Below are positions 36,201 through 48,200 of a stretch of 64,000 nt of DNA, in pieces. The notes beneath the pieces were generated by a model, which saw only the letters and a program-made list of their open reading frames with translations, was not told where the DNA came from and ran no database searches. Position 1 is the first letter of the stretch; each line of letters starts with the position of its first letter. Both the position numbers and the translations under genes were made by a program. The stretch is taken from positions 372,001 through 436,000 of the forward strand of contig NC_066269.1 of the NCBI RefSeq assembly GCF_905404315.1. The letters are read 5' to 3'. This DNA is from Leptidea sinapis. Taxonomy: Eukaryota; Arthropoda; Insecta; Lepidoptera; Pieridae.

Positions 36201-39200
36201 GCGTGGCGCCAATGTAGCATTGCTTTTCAGGAGCCCCAATATTATTGAGTCCTGGAGTAGCAGCGACTAGTATTTTTTTAAATTATAGTTATGAATATAA
36301 TTGAACAGAAATTAAAATCAGTAAATAAAGGCAGTACTTATAGATATATTTTTTTAATTTAACTCTATAAAATGATAAAAATAAATAAAAGAAAATGAAC
36401 GTAAGAAGAAAATCTAAATGTATGGTTCAAAATGTAAAAATATGTGGCTATTAATAATAAATAAATGTGAGTAAAAATTATGGTATAAGATTTAAAAGAG
36501 GTACAAGCTGTTACACAGGTTTATAAATGTCACTAAGTATGTAATTTTTAGTTTTTATTTTGAAATTTTGAATTGTTTTACTAAGTTGAAGTGGAGGTGG
36601 CAAATCATTCCAGCACTTGGTGGCTTGATACCTAAAACTTCCCCGAAACGCAGCAGTGCGGTGGCTAGGAATAGCTAATATACGAAAAGCGGACCTCGTA
36701 TCTATATTGAAAGCATTATTCTGCCCAAGTCATTCTAACTTTTGATATAAGTATGCTGGTGTTTTCCAAGCAAATACGCCAAAAAGTAACACAGCAAGGT
36801 AACATACCTTATTCCGTCCATTTTGAGTACTTTTGCCTCTTTGAGGTATGGTGTAACGTGACTACGGAGAGGAATATTCCAACAAACTCTAGCGCACTCA
36901 TTCTGCACTCTTTGTATGGCGTTTTTAGTTTTGGTAAGTAGTCGTGGGCCATAAACGGTGTCCATATAATTAAATTTAGAAAGGACGAGAGTATCACATA
37001 GACGTATGCGTGTTTCTAAGTTTAAGTATTGTCTTAATTTATACTACACCTTAAGACAATAAAATTAAATTAGACCCCATTACTTTCAGTCGCAAGCGCA
37101 GGTAAGCAACCCAGATCCTTTGTTGCGTTGGTTGTCTGTTGATATGAAAATATTTTTATAGTAAGAAAAAGACAACAATTGTGTCAAATAGTCCCTGGTG
37201 AATGTTAAACATGTACTCGGCAAGATCAGTAAGTCGCTTTGCGTCAGTAGCAAAACAAGGGATTCGCCGATTACCAGTCGCTCGAGTTTAGACGAAAATA
37301 GTTGAGACGAATCGGAAATAGATGGGTTAGCAGAAATAGCGAGAGATCCAGAAGGACCTGAAAAATATAAAAGTATACGTTTATTTATTTATGTGCTGAC
37401 CGTACACGTACACACACAAATGTAAATAAGTATCGAAAGTAATTTACCTGTACTTCATTGTAATTTTTTGTTGAAGATTGAATGGAACCTGGTGATCGCT
37501 CCGGGACTCGCTCAGCCGTCGTCTGACTCGTCGTGTAATGAGGTCCACGTCACAGACAACGGGCAGATTAAGTCTCGCATCTACTGCGAAGTACCGTTCA
37601 TAGAGCAGGCGTACAGGAAGCTGTCGCAGGACGACACCTCGATGAGACCTAAGTTCTACGCACTCACCACCGCTAAGATTAACAACCAAGTGAGTTATTC
37701 TGCCCACTCTTTGTAGCCGCATATCTAGCTCTCGTTCTGAAGGTGTGCTGGAGGAAAATGATCTTTAGCTTATAGCTATAAAGCTTAAATCATTTATAAT
37801 TCGAGATAGAACGGGACAACTGTGAAAACGTCGAAAAAAAAATTGGTCGACTGTTAAGCTCTATGCACACATACTAACACAAAGTGACATTCAAATCGCG
37901 AGTGCAAGACGTAGCTCGTCACTCACCCTAAAGTAATAAAACACGCCTGTTTTCATCGGTTTTCTAGCAGCGAGAGGTTCCATCTAGTCGTATAAATTAT
38001 TATATAATAGCTATATATCGCTCGTTGAGGTGACCCCTAAGGAAAATATTAGGCAATACTAGATACGAGTAAATACAATTGAACAGTTAATTAATATTGT
38101 TAGGAGAATCCAAAATTCGACGGACTGGCGTGCAACTTCGTGCTGGGCACGCCTCACAAGCTGAAGTACCCGCTGCTGGTGGACGCGCTGCTGGCGCTGC
38201 TGCACGCGGCCGGCGTGTGCGACGCGGCCGCCACCGCGCGCGCGGTGGCCGCCCGGGCCGCCGCGCACTACTGCTTCCAGACGGCCTGGAGGTAGCACTG
38301 GAACAATAACGGCCCTCCGGCTATTAATTAATAACTTTTATTGTACGATATTACGTCATCGTTACCTTTTTTTTAATAAAATCAAACGCCCATTGCGCCC
38401 GTGATTCTTATTATTATTATTTGAAGAGGGTGGCTATTTCCTGGTCCTAAAAGGTTCCTAGTAACACCGCGTCCAGAATTGGACTATTGTGTTCGCCACT
38501 CATACTAAAGCTCATCGTCAAGCCCTACCGCCTTTACGAACCGCAGTAGTTCCTTGACGCGAGTGTTGCAAAGACTATCTGGTGGTACGAAGTAGTTACC
38601 AAAGATTGTGTTACGCTTATGCATTAGTGGGCCGCAGTCGCAGAGTAGATGAATAGGTGTTTCATCATCCTCAAGGCAGAACCTGCAAGCTTTGTCGCTT
38701 CTGATGCCGACCACACTGAGGTGCTTGTTTAGGCGACAGTGCCCGGTTAGCATCCTAGTGAGTATGCATAGATTTTTCCTGTTCAATGATAGGGCTTCAT
38801 TCGCATAGCTACTGTTGAATGTCCTTATCAGTGCTTTAGAGTGGTTTAAACCCGAAGAGTTGTTCCAGCGTTTAAGTGCTTCTTGTTTACATTGGTTACT
38901 CAGGGTGTGTCGGATGGCGCTCTTGGGCAGTCCACAAATGGGTTCCGGACCATATCGGACTGCTTTAGCCCCAGCTCTTGCGAGCTCATCGGCCATTTCA
39001 TTGCCTATGATTCCGGTATGCCCTGGGACCCATCTGAGAATCACTCTGTTTTTCATGCCTAATGAATTCAGGCATTCAACGCAATTATTGACTAACTTAG
39101 ACGACGTCAAGTCAGCGTCTAAAGCCAACAATGCTGCCTGACTATCAGAGTGAATGTATATGTTATGATTGAAGTAGCCTTTTTGGATATTGGTTTCCGC

Positions 39201-42200
39201 GCATTCCAGGATGGCGTACACCTCTGCTTGAAATATGGAGTTAAACTTCCCAGGTTTGTGCTGGATTTAAACCTGGGGCGTTCTCCATAGACCCCGCCGA
39301 CACAGCCGACTTCATTTTCCATTTTGGACCCATCGGTGAACCACATGAGGCTCCCGTCCTTCCACGTGACTGTTGTTCATCCAGTCGTCCCTGGAAGGTA
39401 GTTCCACGATATAGTGTTTAACAGAGATTAATTGTGGAATCATCTGATCAGGTAACATGCCTAATATGTGGTCTCGCAGAACTGAGTCCTCTAAGGTCCT
39501 AAGCGTTTGCGACATCCAGTTACATGAACCCCCCTGGGCGATTGCCCTCAGCATGCTTGCCTTCGCCTCTTGCTGTATGAACAGTGGAAGAGGCGGTAGG
39601 TTTAGCATTGCTTCAATGGCCGCACCAGGAGAAGACGTCATGGCTCCGGTTACAACATACATGCATACTCTGCAGGCTATTTAGTCTGTCTGCAGTTGTT
39701 TTCTGGTTGGCTTTGTTCCACCACACAACGGAGGCGTATGTAATTGTTAGTCTCTCAATTGCTTTGAATAGCCATAGGAGGATCTTGGGGCGCATTCCCC
39801 AATGTCTCCATACCAGACATCGACATACACCCAAGGTTGTTTTAGCCTTTTTCACGGCTTTGTCGATGTGAATTCCATGTGAGTTTCTGGTCGAATGTGA
39901 CTCCCAGATACTTAACCTCAGCTGAGAATTCCAAAGTGGAGCCGTTCAAGGTGGGAGACTTCAGTTTGTTAATTGTCCGTTTCCTCGTGAATGGCACAAT
40001 AACAGTCTTTCCTGCGTTGACTGACAGTTTGTTGGCTGTACACCACTGTGAGATGGTGTTTAGCGCCTTTTGCAATATAGAGCTTAGTAAGCTTTGGCAG
40101 AAACCTCTGACGATAATAACTAGGTCGTCTGCGTACCCTAGTGCATCAATTCTGAGTTCTGCCAGCTTACTAAGTAGTGCGTCTACTGCTAGTGTCCATA
40201 GAAGTGGCGAAAGAACGCCACCTTGTGGGCAACCTCGCGTAGTGTATAGCTCCAGTGATGTCCCATGGAGGGAGATTAGAGCTTTGCGATTTGAGAGCAT
40301 TGACCTTACCCATTTGACAGTGGTGGAGTCTACATTTTTGTTAATTAGTCCCTTCACTAGCGTGTCTGTCGGGGTATTGTCAAAGGCGCCATTTGACAGT
40401 GGTGGAGTCTACATTTTTGTTAATTAGTCCCTTCACTAGCGTGTCTGTCGGGGTATTGTCAAAGGCGCCCTCAATGTCTAGAAACGCACAGAGTGCAATC
40501 TGTTTGTCTTGTAACGCCTTCTCGACTCTATCCACAAGTTGTAGAAGGGCCGTTTCTGTAGACCTGCCTCTACAGTAGGGGTGTTGAGAACTATGAATGG
40601 GCTTTAGGCTTAGAGCATGCTCTCTTATGTGTCTGTCCAAGACTTTCTCAATAACCTTCAGGAGAAAGGAGGTTAGGCTTATGGGTCTGAAGGAGCTTGG
40701 CAGGGAGTAGTCCTTTCTGCCTGCCTTAGGTATAAATAGTACTTTAGCCCTAGTCCATTGCTGTGGAAGATAGCCCCAGGCAAAGCTGATTCTTAGGTCT
40801 GAGGCTTTCTTTTTCCAAAGGGATATACCATATGCACCTACCCTACATAATGGGATACCCATTTTTTGACTTTCAATAAGTCATATTTTCATATCCCATT
40901 TTGAATAAAAATATTTGAATGTGAATTTATAATTATTGTTAGAGACAAGCGCAGCGTTTGTTTGCGACATCTCCAAATCTAAAATAAGTAAGTAAGTAAG
41001 ACATGGGTAACTTCAAAAAAGCGCGTACACCTTCCTTAAAGGCCGGCAACGCTCTTGTGAATCCTCTGGTGTTGCAAGAGAATGTGGGCGGCGGTGATCA
41101 CTTAACACCAGGTGACCCGTACGCTCGTTTGTCCTCCTAGTCCATAAAAAAAAAGGTTTAACTTAATGTAATCTAGAACCGCTTGCGTGTAAACAAAACT
41201 TTTAAAAAACAAATAATCAATGCTGCTGAGAAGTATCGTATGTTTGATTTTAAATACAGATCACATTGGTTTTAATACTATGGTAGTATTTCGATACGAG
41301 ATTTAGATAGTATATCAACTACTTGGTTGTAGACTGGTAATCAGCATGCCGCCAGCGACTCCTCACATGGACAAGCTGCAGCTCGGCATCACGGCTATTC
41401 TGCCGGCGCCGCTCCCGCTGTACGCGATCGTGTGGGTGCCGCGAGCCGACAGTAAGAAGTTGTTCTACCCTTGGTTCAAGGACGCGCTCGTCAAACAGGG
41501 CATGTACACACAGGTACGCCCACCGCCGACTACGACTAACTCACTTAAATTATATCAACTTAACAATTAAAAATATATAAATGTCGAATGTGTTGCCGCA
41601 CAGGTATCACGCGAGTTGAATGCAGAGTTCAGACATGCAATAGTTCTGTGACCTAATTATAATTGATGACCATAATGATTAGAGTGGTCAGTAAATTAAA
41701 ATATGTATCGCGTTTTCTCGTGCTTAGCGATTGATAAAGCTGTTTTTTTTAGAACGAAACCTTATGGACTCGGATCAGTCAGTATTAAAATTAAAAAAAT
41801 ATCACGGGACCTCAACTTCAGTATTAATGCGATAGCACAGCACTACACTATAGACGCGCGACAACGGGGGGAGATACTCCCGCTCTTACCCCGAGCCACG
41901 ACTGTATTCAACTCGCACGATATCTGTACCTTACTTTATACTTATATAAAGATTTCGTGTCACTTTGTCTATGTCTATTCGATGAACTCCTAGACTATAT
42001 AAGCGGCTATTAATCATATTTTGGATACTGTGCAGTTTGATCAGGACACCTACCTGCAAAATTACGTACTAACGCAATAGGACGAGCGCGAGGGGGTGAA
42101 ACGGTAGGCATTACGTTCCAGGGAAGTCCAGAGAAAATGTGGCCGTGTAGTATATTTATGTATTTGTTTAGATGTAGTAAACCGCATCGGTTACCAGCTA

Positions 42201-45200
42201 GTATATAATAATTTGTATTTTCCAGTATGCTGAGACTCTATTGGATGACGTAACTTTGTCGTGTGATAACATCAAGTACAGCGCCTGGCTGGCATCACAA
42301 ACCATCCAACATTTGAAAGAGAATATGCTGCGTGAGTAATCATTATTACTTATTTGGCCAATTTACTCGCAAATAATAACAAATTGCATTTTCTATATAT
42401 TTAAAAACTCACAGTTGAGTGGTACTAGATATGGTGAGAACTAACAGTCCTCGGGGACATAATATTTATAGATCATGAAGAAAACTAAGTGTGTGTGTAC
42501 TCAAGAAGTTATTTCTCCATAATTAAGTCCGTAATTTGATAATATAATTAGAACGAAAAAGGAGTACCGAGTATTCTCCTTAAATATAGTTACTGTTGTT
42601 AATAGCGGTACTATTAAACTTTGCAGCGTGCATAAAAATAGTTAAATCAAAATTACTTTTTAGGAAAGAATTTAAATGACCCTCATGTAGGCGTACAAGC
42701 AGGCACGCATTGGGTTTCAGTGCTAACGTTAGCGCGCACAGATTGTTCCGACACATACACAAAATTATAACGTACATATTCAAGAGTTGTAACTAATAAT
42801 AAAATATATTTTTTAATCAATAAAAGATTTTAGAAATAATCTTTCCTTACATTATTTACAACAATTTCAATATAGTTTAAGTTATCACTTCTGAGACGTC
42901 GTGACTATCGTCCCGAGACGCACGCGGTTTTTCTAAAATAGAGATTTCACTTTTTTTAAATAGCTCTATAAAGACACAACCAAGATCACAAGTTTTAATT
43001 TCCAACACACAAGTGAATATTTCAGCGAGCGGTCTGCCGTCGCTGCTGGACGTGATATCGTGCGACTCGGCGTTGACGCGGCTGAAGGTTTGCCTCATGG
43101 ACGCATCATCTTCGACCGACGCCCATCCCTTCTTGTCACATCTACTAGAGCTGCTCGAGATAATTCTGGACTGTTGTCGGTAAGTGACCATGTTTAAAAC
43201 TATTATAATAAGATACGTGACTTATGAATTATATAGTGAGTACTTGTCTGACATTGGTTTCTTATATATTAGTGGTAGTGTTTTTACAATTCAACTAACA
43301 AACCAACTTATTTATTAACATAAAATTTAGATAGTTTTTATATTGTTCTAATTAGGCACATATGTATGTTTTTTTCTTTTTATTGTCAAATAAGGATTTT
43401 GACTTAATATAGACTTAATAGATATTTAGGTAACACTTAAAGTTTGTTGTTGTTTTTTCTCCATAAAATAGAAAAGAAAACAGCACAGCCTCGCCTCGTG
43501 CTTCACTGTTCGTTATTAAGGCTGGACTCACACATGCGGAATGGGTCTCTGAATTCATAATCTGAATTCATTTTATTAATAATAATAATCATTTATTCAA
43601 CTAATAATATGTGGTACAAAATGTTTTGTGCCCTTCCCTCTGCGATAGGATACCCTGAGTTGCAGTGACTAGGTCCTTCTGAAAGGCTATACATTATTAA
43701 ACATAATTAGCAAACTCACTAAAAAGAGGTATGTGTGTGTGTGTTTGCGTTTGTGTGTGTTTGTTTTATTTATTTTTATTAAGTCTTTGTTAGTTTGTCA
43801 AACTTTGCACAAGATTAACTAAATGTTAGTAATTGAACATTAAGTTTTAATTTTAAGAACGTTTTCTGTATCGTCGTATTTTAATACTACTAGTCATGAT
43901 TTTAAAGATTTTGTTAAATAGTATTTATTTATTTTACTTATATTTTTATTAAGTGTATGCCGAATTAAATTCATATTGTGACTGAGCAAAGCCTGTTTTA
44001 GTGATTGGGGTACGAAATGAGGTTATTCTGTTATTATCATTAGAGTTTATATTACTTTTTACATGAAATCTTGAAATTATTCCATAAATATATTGCTGAC
44101 GGACACTAAGAAGTTTACTCTCTTCATGTAATTGGTTGGTTGGGTACCTAAACCCTAAAATGCAATAGGTCATGATTGGAACTCAGAGAGATTTATACAC
44201 CATCATAGTTATCTCGACTGGGGCCACGTCTCTTAGATTTCTAAATAGTAGAATGAGACGTTTTATTTTATTTTTGGTATTATAAATGTGGGCCGTCCAA
44301 TTAAGGTGTTCGTCTAGCGTTACACCAAGGTATTTTATGGTATATATTATATATATATGTTAGATTTAAAATAAGATCGATTGTTTTTCCGGTTACAAGG
44401 ATACGTGTGTATTGGAAGAGTAAATAGTCCGTCACGATTATTTCTTTAGGTTGGAGATATTGAAGTACATATATTTAGTCTTAGCGGTATTGACAGTTAG
44501 TAAAATATTTTCCAGCCAAGACAAGATTTGGCTCAATTCTTCTTCAGCTAACGATTTCACGTCATCCCACTGATTTCCATGAAATAAAACCACAGTATCA
44601 CCGGCAAAGCATACGATACGTCCTGACATGGGAGAAATCTTACAAAGAGGATTGATGTAAGCTAGGAATAGTGTAGGGCCCAAAACACTTCCCTGGGGAA
44701 CTCCATAGTCAATGGTGATAAGATCACTAGTAAGATCGCCTATCTTAATACACTGCTGTCTTCCATTAAGATAATTTTTGAACCAGTCCAAAGCTATTCC
44801 TCTAATTCCCAAATTGGAAAGTCTATTGAGTAAGATAGGAATTGAGACTGTATCGAATGCTTTCTGCAGATCTAGGAATACGCCTATGCATTTATTGCCA
44901 CTATCTAGGGTACTAGTGATATATTTAGTAACCTCAAGTACTGCATCCAGAGTAGATCGATTTCACCGAAAACCAAATTGGTTTTGCGCAAGTAGCTTGT
45001 ATTTTTCAAGAAACTTGTTTAATCTGATATTAACAAATTTTTTTCCAAGATCCTACTAAAAACACTCAGCAATGATATTGGTCTATAGTTTGAAGCAACT
45101 TTTTTGTCACCACTCTTATGAACCGGTATTACAACTGCCTGTTTAAAAACCTCTGGGAAAATGCCACTAGAAAGACTTAAGTTGATTAAATGAACAAGCG

Positions 45201-48200
45201 GTTCTAAGAGTAAATTCATAAATCTTTTAACAAAATAAAAGTGAATTTTATCATAACCTGGAGCACTTGCTGATTTAAGTTTGAGGATAATACATTTCAC
45301 TTCGACAATATCAGTAGGGTATAGCATAAGAGATCCGAGAGGAATATTTGTGGCCATATCAGAGCAATAAATTTTGTGTTCGCCTAGTTTACTAATTATT
45401 GGTGAGGCAAAGTTGTTACTAATATTAGTAAAGTATTTATTTACTTCTGCCAATGATACTCTTAGGGTAGACTTAGTATTCAATAATTCAGTAGGGAGAT
45501 CATTAGTAGTAGGTAAATTACAAATTTCTTTGATAGTATTCCAAGTACATTTAGAGTTACCCGTGTTTTGTTCTAATTTTCCTCGTAAGTATTGCCGCTT
45601 AAGTGATTTCAACAGTGAGTTTCAAATATTTCTATACCTAGTATAAGTTATCCTATTTAGATCGGATGGCGATTTTTTAGATACTTTGTACAGGCGATCT
45701 CTTTTCCTCATACACTTGAGAATTCTATACGTAATCCATGGTTTGATAGGTTACAATTTCTTAGAGACAATTGAAGTTAGCGTATTATTTGAAATTAATT
45801 CTTGAACATTTTTTACGAGATAGTTTGCAGTATAATTAGTATCGTTTGATTTATAAAAGCTTTCCAGGTCTAGTTTTCTTAAGCCTTCCTGCATGGCATC
45901 GTAGTCATATGTGTATTTAGTTTTGTATTTTAGCGAGTTATTAATTATTTTGTTGTTTAATTTAAGGTTTAATAGAATAGGAGCATAATAGTGGGTTCAA
46001 AGACAAATGTATGGGAATGTGTTATGTTCTTTATAGCAAAGTGATCCAGACAACGCATTTCTCTAGTAGGGCAATGGATTGCTGGTACAAGGGCGTTGAG
46101 AGCAAGAATATTTAGGTAATCCTGGCTATAACTGCAGAGACTAACCGGAAGAAGTTCTAGATTTAGGTCACCCGTTAAAATAATTCGTTTATATTTAGCA
46201 CTTTCTAAGAACATACTAAAAGAATCTAAGAACGTCTGTGGATTTTTGAAGGCCGCGGGTCTATATATTGCTATAATATGAATATCGTTGTATGAAATAA
46301 CAAGACAGTTAGCCTCCGAAATTGGAGTCTCAAAAGATGCAACGTTTAAGTATTAATTCAGAACTTCCAGAATACCATGCAATACCAATATGCTCCGGAA
46401 TGGGTCTCTGGATTCATAATCTGAATTGATTTTATTAATTCAGAACTCCCAGAATACCATGCAACACCAATATGCTCCACACACATTATGAATTTCTCAG
46501 ATCGATCTGTAAGAATGATACTGACAAGTGTTCTGAATTCCGGATTTGGAATGTTTAAGAATAACATTTCATAGAATAATATTCTCATACATTTAAGCGG
46601 CACACATGTACTGGAATCAGATTATGAATTATTTCATTTGACAATGTCAAAAGCAATGCGAGGTATTAATTGTTCTTCCATAAATACGTCTGTGGGTGCC
46701 GGGAATCACGGGACCACTGATCAATCTGTATTTTTAAGATACATGTGAGGCAAAGTGCGGGAATTTAGGGAGACATTCCATAGGTGGGCGGCCAGACTTA
46801 AACTCGGATAAATATACGCTCTCTTAACTCCGCAGCATCACTCGGAGACTGATGTGTGTAACATGATTTTTTTGCTTTGACATATTACTACCGGAGGTAT
46901 CCAAAAAGAGCCGGGCGACGTTTTTACCAGACTTCTAGTCGTCAACGTCATCACTTTTTAGGGCGGCAATGCACTCTGTTTTGTTCATATGATCGCAGAC
47001 TCAGTGCAACAATGGAGCTGGAAAGTGTGATGGAGAGGCCCAGCGATCCGGCGGAGCAGGCCGTGTGGGACGTGCGCTGGCGCGTGTGCGGGGACGCGTC
47101 CCGGGCGGCGGGGGGCGGGGCGGCGCTGCCGTCGCCCGCGGCCGGCCTGCTGGCGCCGCTGCCGGCCGCCGTGACGGCGCAGCTGGCGATGTACGCCGCG
47201 CCGCCGCCGAGCTACCCGCCTAATGTGTGTATTCATTATTATTAAACTATCAAATTAATAAATCCAAAAAAGAAATTATTGAAATAGGCGTTACTTTGCG
47301 GAAATCCATAATTATACAAATGATTTGAGTTTTCTTTAGTTTTAATTCCGCCAGTATTATGTCTTTAAAAAACTCGACACGTGTTTCCACTCTACACGAG
47401 GCATCCTCGGGACGTGTTGTTTTGCCAAAATCTGGCACGAGACTGAATCAAATGAGCCGGAAGCCGCTCTTTTATACCCTCGTCCCATGAAATGACGTGA
47501 TTGGTCGGCTTTTGTGACGTATTACCCCCGGAAGAGATACGTAATAAAGGTGAAGGGACTAAATTTGTTTGTTCATTCAACAATGTTAACATGTTATTTT
47601 TGTGTTTTATTATTGCTCTAACACATTTAAGCGAAAACCTTTTTCACATGTATGTAAAATATTATTGTTTCCGAGTGAGTGACCGGTATCAATTAAATGT
47701 TTCGCGAAGTGTGATTTTTTTTTATAGAATAGTAGGACAAACGAGCGTACGGGTCACCTGTTGTTAAGTGATCACCGCCGCCCACAATCTCTTGCAACAC
47801 CAGAGGAATCACAGGAGCGTTGCTGGCCTTTAAGGAAGGTGTACGAGCTTTTTTTGAAGGTACCCATGTCGTATCGTCCCGGAAACACCGCACAAGGAAG
47901 TTCATTCCACAGCTTTGTAGTACATGGAAGAAAGCTCCTTGTAAACCGCACTGTGGAGGACCGCCACACATCCAGATGGTGGGGATGATATGCTAACTTG
48001 TGGCGTGTCGTGCGAAGGTGGAATTCGGCGGCAGGAATCAGGTTAAACAGCTCTTCGGAACACTCCCCGTGATAAATGCGTTAGAAGACACCCAATGAAG
48101 CGACGTCTCTACGCAACGCCAAGTGATTCAGCCGTTCACAGAGCACTGGGCCCCCGACAATTCGAGCTGCTCTGCGTTGCACGCGGTCAAATGGATCGAG

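Noticed and set aside
38059..38298. Antisense ORF over exon 19 and antisense ORF at 46985-47236 over exon 23
   Set aside because: Low-complexity shadows of UBR4 exons without family similarity.
43725..43770. GT-rich microsatellite as a regulatory element
   Set aside because: Simple (GT)n-type repeat within the LINE T 3' part; no evidence of function.
46823..46870. Alternative acceptor for exon 23 at about 46834
   Set aside because: The frame after it meets stop codons within 30 nt; the acceptor at 46998 gives an open, matching frame.
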